The notes beneath the pieces were generated by a model that worked only from the letters and a program-made list of their open reading frames with translations, was not told the DNA's origin and searched no databases. Shown in pieces: positions 1 through 13,443 of a stretch of 64,000 nucleotides of DNA (position 1 is its first letter; each line of letters begins with the position of its first letter). The stretch is from contig NW_022145603.1 of the NCBI RefSeq assembly GCF_000002235.5, positions 32,666,445-32,730,444 on the forward strand, given 5' to 3'. Origin of the DNA: Strongylocentrotus purpuratus (lineage: Eukaryota; Echinodermata; Echinoidea; Camarodonta; Strongylocentrotidae). The position numbers and the translations under genes were made by a program.

Positions 1-2588
1 GTGGGGGTCACAAGGTTTATAATTTTCACGTCAATCTGACATATTTAGTGTCGTCATTAAATGAGTTTTAAGCGCAAGAGAGCGTCTTTAGTGTATTGTC
101 CATGAATAGAAATCCAACCTTCATAGTAAAGAACTTTCATAGAAAGCAGAAAAATCAGGGAAGCAGACAAGTAAAAATTGGAATAAAATCGGACAAAAAC
201 TAACAAAAGATTTGACTTTTGGAAAGTTGTAATCAGTATACGTATCTGAGCTTAACATTTTTTGAATTGGTAATGTCTCTGTTATGCAGTGCCAGACAAT
301 TTTCTCATTTATTCCAAAAACAAAATTACTGAAATTTAAATTCATCTCTCAAAATGTATGACTCGGGATGGTCTTTTCCCTTTAAGAGGACCTATCATAA
401 TATACGATCTATAAGAGGCCTATATCTTGAGTAGAGACCCATGGGAAACGACAATTAGAACAAAAGAGAAATTAATGATAATTTTGTACACGACTAACGG
501 GAGTATTGTTAATCCACTGACAACATTGCCTATTTGAGAATCGCATAGCTACACCGATCTCATCTTTTAAACATTCATAACTCTCCTATTATTAAGCTGA
601 TTGATTCTAACTTTCGCCATTCTATTTTTCTTATTTTGTTTCGCTTTCATACAAATGGACTAGTTATAAAGATAGAAATGCCCTAATTAACCGTGTGCAT
701 ATGACCATTCGAGAGGGGAAGTTATATCCTGATAGGATGTCTTGCTCTTCTGAAAGTGTTCCATTTTTGAAAAATGCAGAAATCTTTATTCATCACAATG
801 AATTCCATCATTATTTAAAGAAACATATCAGAACTAATACTCATTGGGTTTAATAGTTTTCATTTTATTAAGGTATTACTTGCATGTGATTTTAACATTT
901 GCAGGGTTTTTTTTCTCATAAATCTGGCTCAAATGGATTTGTAAATGCCATGTTCAATACAATGGTGCTCAGTAAAGCGTGCTATGGAATGCTGTGATAA
1001 ATATATCACATAAAAGCACCCCGGCCCCTGGATACGTCACTGATGTCTTTCTATTGCACATGCATAACGATGAAAATATTTTTCTTCAAATGCTTTTCAA
1101 TTCGTCCACAAAAGCTCTCCTAGGTTAAAGTTCAGACCACAAGCCAGGTAATTGACTTTATTTTATTCGATTTTGTTCTTCTTTTCCATCAATAGCAAGT
1201 AGTGTCTGAATTGATTACACTAGGTATTACTTTAGCGGAGCAGTAAACTCCCACATTTAGGCAATTTACAAAGAGAAAGCAAATATGATCTCACTGTGGG
1301 GGTCACAAGGTTTAGAATTTTCATGTCAATCTGACATATTTAGTGTCGTCATTAAATTAATTTTAAGCGCAAGAAGGCATCCTTATTGTATTGTCTATGA
1401 ATAGAAGTCCAACCTTCATAGAAAAGAACTTTCAGAGAAAGTAGAAAAATCAGGGAAGCAGACAAGTAAAAATTGAAATTAAATCGGACAAAAACTAACA
1501 AAACAATTGACTTCTGGAAAGTTGTAATCAGTATACGTATCTGAACTTGTATTTTTCTGAATTGGTAATGTCTTTGTATTGCAGTGCCAGACAATTTTCT
1601 CATTTATTCCAAAACACAAAATTACTGAAATATAGATTTATCTCTCAAAAATGTATGACTCGGGATGGTCTTTATCCCTTAAGAGGACCTATCATAATAC
1701 ACGATCTATAAGAGGCCTATATCTTGAGTAGAGACCCAAAGGAGACTACAATCAGAACAAGAGACATTAATGATATTTGTGTACACGACTAAAAGGAGTC
1801 TTATTAATCCACTGACAACATTGCCAATTCGAGAATCGCATAGCTACACTGATCTCATATTTCAAACATTCATAACTCTCCTATTATTAAGCTGATTGAT
1901 TGTAACTTTCGCCATTCGGTTTTTCTTATTTTGTTTCGCTTTCATACAAATGAACTATTTACAAAGATAGGAATGCCCTAATCAATCGTATGCATATGAC
2001 CATCCGAGAGGAAAAATTATATTCCAATAGAATGCCTTGCTCTTCTGAAAAAATTCCATTTTTGAAAAATGCAGATATCTTTATTCATCACAATGAATTC
2101 CATCATTATTTAAAGAAACGTATAAGAACTAACACTCATTTGGTTTAATAGTTTTCATTTTATTAAGGTATTACATCTATGTGATTTTAACATTTGCAGG
2201 GTTTTTTTTCTCATAAATCTGGCTCAAATGGATTTGTAAATGCCATGTTCAATACAATGGTGCTCAGTTAAGCGTGCTATGGAATGCTGTGATAAATATA
2301 TCACATAAAAGCACCCCGGCCCCTGGATACGTCACTGATGTCTTTCTATTGCACATGCATAACGATGAAAATATTTTTCTTTATATGCTTTTCAATTCGT
2401 CCACAAAAGCTCTCCTAAGTTAAAGTTCAGACTATAAGCCAGACAATTGACTTCATTTCATTCGATTTTTCTTCTCTTCCATCAATAGCAGGTAATGCCT
2501 AAATTGCTGACACCGGGTATTACTTTAGCGGAGCAGTAAAATCCAACATTTAGGCAATTTACAAAGAGAAAGCAAATTTGATCTCACA

Positions 2589-4936
2589 GTGGGGGTCACA
2601 AGGTTTATAATTTACATGTCAATCTGACATTAGTGTCGTCATTAAAGTATTTTTAAGCGCAAGAGGGCGTTCTTATTGTATTGTCCATAAATAGGAATCC
2701 AACCTTCATAGTAAAGAACTTTCAAAGAAAGCAGAAAAATCAGGGAAGCAGACAAGTAAAAATTGGAATAAAATCGGACAAAAAATAACAAAAGATTTGA
2801 ATTTTTTTTTTTAATAAAACCATTATTGAATTGAATTGAAATATACGTATCTGAACTTAAATTTTTCTGAATTGGTAATGTCTTTGTTACAATGCAATGC
2901 CAGACAACTTTGTCATGTATTCCAAAACACAAAATTACTGAAATATATATTCATCTCTCAAAATGTATGACTCGGGATAGTCTTTTTCCTTTAAGAGGAC
3001 CTATCATAATATACGATCTATAAGAGGCCTATATCTTGAGTAGTGACCCAAGGGAGGCATATGAACATCCGAGAGGGAAATTATATTCCGATAGAATGCC
3101 TTGCTCTTCTAAAAAAAGTTCTATTTTTGAAAAATCCAGACCTCTTAATTTATTACAAACAAATTTCATTATTATTTAAAGAAACGTATGAAAACTATCA
3201 CTCATTGGGTTTTAGAGTTTTCATTCTATTAAGGTATTACTTGCATGTGATTTTAACATTTGCAGGGCCCTTCCCCAAAATCTGGCTCAAATGGATTTGT
3301 ACATGCCACGTTCAAGACATTGGTGTTCAGTAAAGCGTGCTATGGAATGCTGTGATGAATATATCACATAGAAGCACCCCTGCCCCTGGATACGTCACTG
3401 ATGTCTTTCTACTGTTCATGCATAACGATGAAAATATTTTTCTTCAAATGCTTTTCAATTCGTCCACAAAAGCTCTCCTAGGTTAATAAAGTTCAGACCA
3501 CAAGCCAGACAATTGACTTTATTTCATTCGATTTTGTTCTTCTTTTCCATCAATAGCAAGTAGTGTCTGAATTGATTACACTAGGTATTACTTTAGCGGA
3601 GCAGTAAACTCCCACATTTAGGCAATTTACAAAGAGAAAGTAAATTTGATCTCACTGTGGGGGTCACAAGGTTTAGAATTTTCATGTCAATCTGACATAT
3701 TTAGTGTCGTCATTAAATTAATTTTAAGCGCAAGAGGGCATCCTTATTGTATTGTCTATGAATAGAAGTCCAACCTTCATAGAAAATAACTTTCTTAGAA
3801 AGTAGAAAAATCAGGGAAGCAGACAAGTAAAAATTGAAATTAAATCGGACAAAAACTAACAAAACATTTGACTTTTGGAAAGTTGTAATCAGTATACGTG
3901 TCTGAACTTATATTTTTCTGAATTGGTAATGTCTTTGTATTGCAGTGCCAGACAATTTTCTCATTTATTCCAAAACACAAAATTACTGAAAATTAGATTT
4001 ATCTCTCAAAATGTATGACTCGGGATGGTCTTTTTCCCTTAAGAGGACCTATCATAATATACGATCTATAAGAGGCCTATATCTTAAGTAGAGACCAAAG
4101 CGAGACGACGATTAAAACAAAAAAAGAAATTAATGATATTTGTGTACACGACTAGCGGGAGTATTGTTAATCCACTGACAACATTGCCAATTTGAGACTC
4201 GCATAGCTACACTGATCTCATATTTCAAACGTTCATTACTCTCCTATTATTAAGCTGATTGATTGTAACTTTCGCCATTCGGTTTTTCTTATTTTGTTTC
4301 GCTTTCATACAAATGAACTATTTACAAAGATAGGAATGCCCTAATTAACCGTATGCATATGACCATCCGAGAGGGGAAATTATATTCCGACAGAATGCCT
4401 TGCTCTTCTGAAAAAGTTCCATTTTTGAAAAATTCAGAAATTTGTATTCATCATTATTTAAAGAAACGTTTGAGACCTAACACTCATTAGGTTTTATAGT
4501 TTTCATTTTATTAAGGTATTACTTGCATGTGATTTTAACATTTGCAGGGATTTTTTTCTCATGAATCTGGCTCAAATGGATGTGTAAATGCCATGTTCAA
4601 TACAATGGTGCTCAGTTAAGCGTGCTATGGAATGCTGTGATAAATATATCACATAAAAGCACCCCGGCCCCTGGATACGTCACTGATGTCTTTCTATTGC
4701 ACATGCATAACGATGAAAATATTTTTCTTTATATGCTTTTCAATTCGTCCACAAAAGCTCTCCTAGGTTAAAGTTCAGACTATAAGCCAGGCAATTGACT
4801 TCATTTCATTCGATTTGTCTTCTCTTCCATCAATAGCAGGTAATGCCTAAATTGCTGACATCGGGTATTACTTTAGCGGAGCAGTAAAATCCAACATTTA
4901 GGCAATTTACAAAGAGAAAGCAAATTTGATCTCACA
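2589..4936. repeat. Higher-order satellite dimer, copy A (2348 bp)
   Basis: A short unit (2589-3656) followed by a long unit (3657-4936). It is almost identical to the next 2348 bp. I noticed only a few single-base differences, for example near 2936, 3792 and 4812. The short unit also carries an insertion near 2812-2850: a T-run followed by aataaaaccattattgaattg. That insertion is absent from the short unit at 7285, so it predates the dimer duplication but not the array. Confidence 0.9.
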
Positions 4937-7284
4937 GTGGGGGTCACAAGGTTTATAATTTACATGTCAATCTGACATTAGTGTCGTCATTAAAGTATTT
5001 TTAAGCGCAAGAGGGCGTTCTTATTGTATTGTCCATAAATAGGAATCCAACCTTCATAGTAAAGAACTTTCAAAGAAAGCAGAAAAATCAGGGAAGCAGA
5101 CAAGTAAAAATTGGAATAAAATCGGACAAAAAATAACAAAAGATTTGAATTTTTTTTTTTAATAAAACCATTATTGAATTGAATTGAAATATACGTATCT
5201 GAACTTAAATTTTTCTGAATTGGTAATGTCTTTGTTACAATGCAATGCCAGACAACTTTGTCATGTATTCCAAAACACAAAATTACTTAAATATATATTC
5301 ATCTCTCAAAATGTATGACTCGGGATAGTCTTTTTCCTTTAAGAGGACCTATCATAATATACGATCTATAAGAGGCCTATATCTTGAGTAGTGACCCAAG
5401 GGAGGCATATGAACATCCGAGAGGGAAATTATATTCCGATAGAATGCCTTGCTCTTCTAAAAAAAGTTCTATTTTTGAAAAATCCAGACCTCTTAATTTA
5501 TTACAAACAAATTTCATTATTATTTAAAGAAACGTATGAAAACTATCACTCATTGGGTTTTAGAGTTTTCATTCTATTAAGGTATTACTTGCATGTGATT
5601 TTAACATTTGCAGGGCCCTTCCCCAAAATCTGGCTCAAATGGATTTGTACATGCCACGTTCAAGACATTGGTGTTCAGTAAAGCGTGCTATGGAATGCTG
5701 TGATGAATATATCACATAGAAGCACCCCTGCCCCTGGATACGTCACTGATGTCTTTCTACTGTTCATGCATAACGATGAAAATATTTTTCTTCAAATGCT
5801 TTTCAATTCGTCCACAAAAGCTCTCCTAGGTTAATAAAGTTCAGACCACAAGCCAGACAATTGACTTTATTTCATTCGATTTTGTTCTTCTTTTCCATCA
5901 ATAGCAAGTAGTGTCTGAATTGATTACACTAGGTATTACTTTAGCGGAGCAGTAAACTCCCACATTTAGGCAATTTACAAAGAGAAAGTAAATTTGATCT
6001 CACTGTGGGGGTCACAAGGTTTAGAATTTTCATGTCAATCTGACATATTTAGTGTCGTCATTAAATTAATTTTAAGCGCAAGAGGGCATCCTTATTGTAT
6101 TGTCTATGAATAGAAGTCCAACCTTCATAGAAAATAACTTTCAGAGAAAGTAGAAAAATCAGGGAAGCAGACAAGTAAAAATTGAAATTAAATCGGACAA
6201 AAACTAACAAAACATTTGACTTTTGGAAAGTTGTAATCAGTATACGTGTCTGAACTTATATTTTTCTGAATTGGTAATGTCTTTGTATTGCAGTGCCAGA
6301 CAATTTTCTCATTTATTCCAAAACACAAAATTACTGAAAATTAGATTTATCTCTCAAAATGTATGACTCGGGATGGTCTTTTTCCCTTAAGAGGACCTAT
6401 CATAATATACGATCTATAAGAGGCCTATATCTTAAGTAGAGACCAAAGCGAGACGACGATTAAAACAAAAAAAGAAATTAATGATATTTGTGTACACGAC
6501 TAGCGGGAGTATTGTTAATCCACTGACAACATTGCCAATTTGAGACTCGCATAGCTACACTGATCTCATATTTCAAACGTTCATTACTCTCCTATTATTA
6601 AGCTGATTGATTGTAACTTTCGCCATTCGGTTTTTCTTATTTTGTTTCGCTTTCATACAAATGAACTATTTACAAAGATAGGAATGCCCTAATTAACCGT
6701 ATGCATATGACCATCCGAGAGGGGAAATTATATTCCGACAGAATGCCTTGCTCTTCTGAAAAAGTTCCATTTTTGAAAAATTCAGAAATTTGTATTCATC
6801 ATTATTTAAAGAAACGTTTGAGACCTAACACTCATTAGGTTTTATAGTTTTCATTTTATTAAGGTATTACTTGCATGTGATTTTAACATTTGCAGGGATT
6901 TTTTTCTCATGAATCTGGCTCAAATGGATGTGTAAATGCCATGTTCAATACAATGGTGCTCAGTTAAGCGTGCTATGGAATGCTGTGATAAATATATCAC
7001 ATAAAAGCACCCCGGCCCCTGGATACGTCACTGATGTCTTTCTATTGCACATGCATAACGATGAAAATATTTTTCTTTATATGCTTTTCAATTCGTCCAC
7101 AAAAGCTCTCCTAGGTTAAAGTTCAGACTATAAGCCAGGCAATTGACTTCATTTCATTCGATTTTTCTTCTCTTCCATCAATAGCAGGTAATGCCTAAAT
7201 TGCTGACATCGGGTATTACTTTAGCGGAGCAGTAAAATCCAACATTTAGGCAATTTACAAAGAGAAAGCAAATTTGATCTTACA
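4937..7284. repeat. Higher-order satellite dimer, copy B (2348 bp)
   Basis: Direct copy of 2589-4936 at an exact 2348-bp offset, including the T-run insertion in its short unit. The near identity indicates a recent unequal exchange or conversion. A third, more diverged short+long pair follows at 7285-9624, and its long unit most resembles the unit at 1296-2588. Confidence 0.9.
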
Positions 7285-10200
7285 GTGGGGGTCACAAGGT
7301 TTATAATTTACATGTCAATCTGACATTAGTGTCGTCATTAAAGTATTTTTAAGCGCAAGAGGGCGTTCTTATTGTATTGTCCATAAATAGGAATCCAACC
7401 TTCATAGTAAAGAACTTTCAAAGAAAGCAGAAAAATCAGGGAAGCAGACAAGTAAAAATTGGAATAAAATCGGACAAAAAATAACAAAAGATTTGAATTT
7501 TGGAAAGTTGTAATCAGTATACGTATCTGAACTTAAATTTTTCTGAATTGGTAATGTCTTTGTTACAATGCAATGCCAGACAACTTTCTCATGTATTCCA
7601 AAACACAAAATTACTGAAATATACATTCATCTCTCAAAATGTACGACTCGGGATAGCCTTTTTTCTTTAAGAGGACCTATCATAATATACGATCTATAAG
7701 AGGCCTATATCTTGAGTAGTGACCCAAGGGAGGCATATGAACATCCGAGAGGGAAATTATATTCCGATAGAATGCCTTGCTCTTCTAAAAAAGTTCTATT
7801 TTTGAAAAATGCAGACCTCTTTATTTATTACAAACAAATTCCATTATTATTTAAAGAAACGTATGAAAACTATCACTCATTGGGTTTTAGAGTTTTTATT
7901 CTATTAAGGTATTACTTGCATGTGATTTTAACATTTGCAGGGCCTTTTCCCCAAAATCTGGCTCAAATGGATTTGTACATGCCACGTTCAAGACATTGGT
8001 GTTCAGTAAAGCGTGCTATGGAATGCTGTGATGAGTATATCACATACAAGCACCCCTGCCCCTGGATACGTCACTGATGTCTTTCTAGTGTTCATGCATA
8101 ACGATGAAAATATTTTTCTTCAAATGCTTTTCAATTCGTCCACAAAAGCTCTCCTAGGTTAAAGTTCAGACCACAAGCCAGGCAATTGACTTTATTTCAT
8201 TCGATTTTGTTCTTCTTTTCCATCAATAGCAAGTAGTGTCTGAATTGATTACACTAGGTATTACTTTAGCGGAGCAGTAAACTCCCACATTTAGGCAATT
8301 TACAAAGAGAAAGCAAATTTGATCTCACTGTGGGGGTCACAAGGTTTAGAATTTTCATGTCAATCTGACATATTTAGTGTCGTCATTAAATTAATTTTAA
8401 GCGCAAGAGGGCATCCTTATTGTATTGTCTATGAATAGAAGTCCAACCTTCATAGAAAAGAACTTTCAGAGAAAGTAGAAAAATCAGGGAAGCAGACAAG
8501 TAAAAATTGAAATTAAATCGGACAAAAACTAACAAAACAATTGACTTCTGGAAAGTTGTAATCAGTATACGTATCTGAACTTGTATTTTTCTGAATTGGT
8601 AATGTCTTTGTATTGCAGTGCCAGACAATTTTCTCATTTATTCCAAAACACAAAATTACTGATATATAGATTTATCTCTCAAAAATGTATGACTCGGGAT
8701 GGTCTTTATCCCTTAAGAGGACCTATCATAATATACGATCTATAAGAGGCCTATATCTTGAGTAGAGACCCAAGGGAGACTACAATCAGAACAAGAGACA
8801 TTAATGATATTTGTGTACACGACTAAAAGGAGTCTTATTAATCCACTGACAACATTGCCAATTTGAGAATCGCATAGCTACACTGATCTCATATTTCAAA
8901 CATTCATAACTCTCCTATTATTAAGCTGATTGATTGTAACTTTCGCCATTCTGTTTTTCTTATTTTGTTTCGCTTTCATAAAAATGGACTAGTTACAAAG
9001 AAAGGAATGCCCTAATTAATCGTATGCATATGACCATCCGAGAGGAAAAATTATATTCCAATAGAATGCCTTGCTCTTCTGAAAAAATTCCATTTTTGAA
9101 AAATGCGGAAATCTTTATTCATCACAATGAATTCCATCATTATTTAAAGAAACGTATAAGAACTAACACTCATTGGGTTTAATAGTTTTCATTTTATTAA
9201 GGTATTACTTGTATGTGATTTTAACATTTGCAGGGTTTTTTTCTCATAAATCTGGCTCAAATGGATTTGTAAATGTCATGTTCAATACAATGGTGCTCAG
9301 TTAAGCGTGCTATGGAATGCTGTGATAAATATATCACATAAAAGCACCCCGGCCCCTGGATACGTCACTGATGTCTTTCTATTGCACATGCATAACGATG
9401 AAAATATTTTTATTTACATGCTTTTTAATTCGTCCACAAAAGCTCTCCTAGATTAAAGTTCAGACCACAAGTCAGAAATTTGACTTCATTCCATTCGATT
9501 TTTGTCTTCTCTTCTATCAATAGCAAGTAGTGCCTGAATTGATTACACCGGATATTACTTCAGCGGAGCGGTTAAAATCCCACATTTAGGCAATTTACAA
9601 AGAGAAAGCAAATTTGATCTCACGGTGGGTGTCACAAGGTTTATAATTTTCATGTCAATCTGACATATTTAGTGTCGTCATTAAATAAGTTTTGAGCAAA
9701 AGAGAGCGTCCTAAGTGTATTGTCCATGAATAGAAATCCAACCTTCATAGCAAAGAACTTTCATAGAAAGCAGAAAAATCAGGGAAGCAGACAAGTACAA
9801 ATTGGAATAAAATCTGACAAAAACTAACAAAAGATTTGACTTTTGAAAAGTTGTAATCAATATACGTATCCGAACTTTACATTTTCTGAATCGGTAATGT
9901 CTCTGTTACAATGCAATGCCAGACAAATTTCTCATTTATTCCAAAACACAAAATTACCTAAATATAGATTCATCCCTAAAAATGTATGACTCAGGATTTT
10001 GTTTTTTTCTTTAAGAGGACCTATCATAATATACGATCTATAAGAGGCCTATATCTTGAGTAGTGACCCAAGGGAGACGACAATTAGAACAAAAGAGAAA
10101 TTAATGATATTTGTGTACACGACAAACGGGAGTATTGTTAATCCACTGACAACATTGCCAATTTGAGAATCCCATAGCTACACTGATCTCATATTTCAAA

Positions 10201-10337
10201 CATTCATAACTTTCCTATTATTGAACTGATCGATTTCTAACTTTCGCCATTCTTTTTTTCCTTTTTTGTTTCGCTTTCATACAAATGGACTAGTTACAAA
10301 GATAGGAATGCCCTAATTAACCGTGTGCATATGACCC

Positions 10338-11439
10338 TTGCTCCGGTGACCATCGTCCATAGCAGGTCAACATCGTACATTATAACTGAATTTCTAACTT
10401 TAGATATTAGATTCAAGATTCAAATGATTTTATTTCCCCTGCAAAACATAATACAATAACATTGCAATGTTATTTGCAATTATTCCTAAACATAGCCCTA
10501 ACTCTTTTTTTTTTTACATATAGCTTTGATAAAATGAAACATCTTGGTATGGAGTAATGTGATCGGAGTAAAAGAAATGTTTCACAGGAGACAGGTAAAA
10601 ATGCAAGAGGTAAACATTTCAGAAGGTAAACATTTCAGAAAGTAAAAACTCCAGAGGTTTAAATGCTAGACGTGAACATGTCTCATTATTATTTATCGAT
10701 TGAATAAACTTTGAATTTTTAACTATTTTGTTTGAAAGTATATTCGGGGCACGTTTGAATACTGTACTACAAGCTGTTTTCCAAAAGGGAGTATCAAATG
10801 TCAACCAAGCTAAGTGTTTTCAAAAAAGCATCAGTCAGAGTTCCCCATGTTAATTTTGTCATTAAAGTAATGTGCCGCCCTCTTGTGGAGTTAGATTAAG
10901 AATTTCATAGTTTGTATCATTTCTCCCTGTCCATTCATTACAGAAAACATCATGTGGGGCATTACTAACCCAGTATATCTGGGATAATTGAAAGAAAGAA
11001 AATACTGTTTTCAGTCTCCTTATAACAGCTGAGTTATTTTTGACTTCGTTCGCAGCTAGATTATGGAAATGCTCGTGCGTTTGCGCATACTTTGGCTTCT
11101 CCCCACCCCCGTTTGGAAACTCCTCGATCCGCGTCTGCTATTTACCATTCCACGTTTTACGCTTAGCAAAAAAAAACCTTTTGTAACCACTTATTTCAAT
11201 ATTCCTTTTAAATAAGCTGTGCTCGCTTGGATGTTTTTCATTATTCTATTATTTGCTCCTAGAAGTTGACACGATAGACATGTTTGGTGTACTGTTTGAA
11301 GATTGAGGGTGTGAGTTCATGCGTGGGAGCGGGCCATGAAGCAATCAGTGTTGATCTTGACTCAAAAAGTTGTGTAACTGTATAATTCTGCCAGGGCATA
11401 TGTTTTTTACAGCGAAAAGTAGTTATTTGTTCATTTATT
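10338..11439. other. Intergenic spacer
   Basis: No gene is supported. The satellite similarity stops inside a monomer at about 10337. Near 10410-10435 lies a ttcaagattcaaatgatttt motif that resembles the tail of a retroposon read on the minus strand, with a T-run at 10507. The rest is unassigned AT-rich sequence. Confidence 0.5.
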
Positions 11440-13443
11440 ATTAGGTGATACGTACGTAGACGTATCACCTTTTGATTTCGTCAAGATTTTTATTATTTAT
11501 TTATTTATTTATTATTATTCTTCCTCGAATTTGTTCGCAGGATATCTCAAGACTGAATAAAGCCATTATCATGAAACTTGCCATGATGATAGATCTTAGT
11601 CTAACTTAGAACTGCGTGACTTTTTAGAGAGTCAAAATCATCGTGACGTCATCCAGGCGCCATTTTGTGAAAATCAACTAATGATCATATCTTCATAACG
11701 GAAAAGTATTTCTCATTCATAATTATCACGATTAAGATAAACATCCGTCCGGTCAAGTTGAGGTCAATAAAAGTGCGCAAATGCGCGTGTGCGCGTTCGT
11801 CCGCGCGTTTACGCGCGCGCAAAAATTAAAAATGCTCCAAATCATCCCAAATTTTTTTTGCATACGTTTCAGGCCATATGGAGCATTTGATAAAAAAATT
11901 ACGCACACGCGCATGCGCGCGCGTTTTCGCGCGTACTGGTATTTTGCAACATAGAATCGCCGATTTTTTTTCTGTCATCATATTCGGTACATTTTTCCAA
12001 GCATTTTGATAATTTGTTCACCTTTTATTAACGCAATGAGCGTCCGTCAAAGTTGACAGCACGCGCGGATTTGCGTTATCTTTATCTACAATACATGGGC
12101 AAAAACATGCCTATATAAAATTCATTGTAACTCTTTACAATAGATAGAAACTCCTAATATTTTTTCATATTTGGATAGATTATGAGTCGGAGATATGGTT
12201 TCATGTCTCATTTGATCCTCAATTAACTCATGACGTCATCATAATGGCCTCCAAACTCAAAATTTAAATTTGCATATTATGACGTCAGCATATTTTTGGA
12301 AAATTGATTGTATCTCTGTAAATATGGATCAATTTTCTTTTTAATTTTGATATGTTCTAGCTGAGACAATTTTCTACAAATGTAGTGTTCACAATTTTTA
12401 TTTTTGACAAAAGTATCATGCTGTATTTTTGCGATTAAAGGAGGCATGTCAATTTTTCGCATTTTGGGTGTATTCTCTATGGGACATGACTTTTTCTCAA
12501 AACTGGATTCTACATTTCTGTCTTTCGCGAGCAAAATCTCCATTGTTTTAGCTTCGTTTTCGCTGAGCTTCGACTATGTTGTAACTAAGACAATAAGCTA
12601 TCACAAATTGCCTTTTATTTTTCGATCAGATGTCAGGATTATGCTCAAATTTCACTCGCAACGTAGGATTTGAGAATTCCATTTCCCGTTTACGTTTAAT
12701 CGCTATGGGAAATGTTTTGCTATATCGATTACGCACTTGACTTCAAACCTCGAGATCCCTGGTTACAGTCCGGGTGTCTCCCACAATATATGCCTTAATT
12801 TTGTTTTTCTTTTTGACCTTTCACTGTACCATCTCCTTTAATAATTAAAACACGTAGAATCGCAAATAATGTAATAAACAACCCCATTTTCTTTATTATT
12901 ACCCTATTTTCACTTAATCCATTACTTTTTGCATGTAATCCCTATGGGAGATGACTTTTTCTCAAATCTGGATTATACATTCCTGTCTTTTGAGCAATAT
13001 CGCCGTTATTTCTGCTTGGATTTTGTTGATTTTTGAGTATGATATAGCTAAGACTATGTGCTATCTAAATCACCCCTCATTTATTCAATAAGATGTCAGG
13101 ATCACGCTTACGATCATGATCATCATGATCATAATGATGATAATCATTTATCAATAACATTTTTATTTCTTTGAATAAGATAAAAATCGTCAAAATGTGT
13201 TCTTCATGATGTAAATTAGAGTTCAAGTTGTAGCTGGTTACTGCACAGGGTCAATGGTCATATATTGTTTCAATCTATCTTCCCTAGATCCCTAATGATC
13301 AAGGGGACACAATTTAAACTTGACATATGGATAGATCATAATGGGAGAAGCATTTTATGAAATAACATATCGTGTAATGCATTCTTCGTTATGTAAACAA
13401 TTAGCATACGTATCACCTAATTCGTCTAAGTGACGAATTAAAG
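11440..13443 (+). mobile_element. Non-autonomous Helentron-like (Helitron) element
   Basis: The left end carries attaggtgatacgta (11440-11454) and the right end its inverse, tacgtatcacctaat (13407-13421). Directly after the right copy comes an 8-bp perfect hairpin, aattcgtc/gacgaatt with loop taagt (about 13418-13438), then a short AT-rich tail ending near CTAG. Subterminal inverted repeats with a 3' palindrome are the hallmark of Helentrons and their non-autonomous relatives. The left repeat can also pair with cgtatcacct at 11461-11470. The interior has an unusual CpG-rich foldable patch at 11770-11940 (repeated cgcgcg) and no Rep/helicase reading frame. A TIR transposon with a chance hairpin is the alternative. 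Confidence 0.45.

Larger units (their letters stand above)
1..10337. repeat. Satellite array of 1.05-1.3 kb monomers
   Basis: Each monomer opens with the same motif (gtgggggtcacaaggttta), found at 1, 1296, 2589, 3657, 4937, 6005, 7285, 8330 and, slightly changed, 9625. Unit lengths are therefore about 1295, 1293, 1068, 1280, 1068, 1280, 1045 and 1295 bp, plus a partial last unit that stops near 10337. Short units lack about 225-260 bp that long units carry before the motif gcatatgaccatccgagagg. From unit 2 on, long and short units alternate, which is a higher-order repeat. Short open frames of 60-120 codons recur in the units, but they differ between monomers, lie on both strands and match no family I recognise, so I treat the array as non-coding. 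The array runs off the left edge of the window. Confidence 0.95.

Noticed and set aside
3340-3430. Possible C/D-box snoRNA in satellite units (gtgatga ... ctga)
   Set aside because: The C-like box is gtgataa in most units, there is no closing stem, and the pattern is not kept across monomers.
2642-8077. Repeated 60-121 codon frames in the satellite
   Set aside because: They recur because the monomers recur, vary in length and frame between units, lie on both strands and show no domain.
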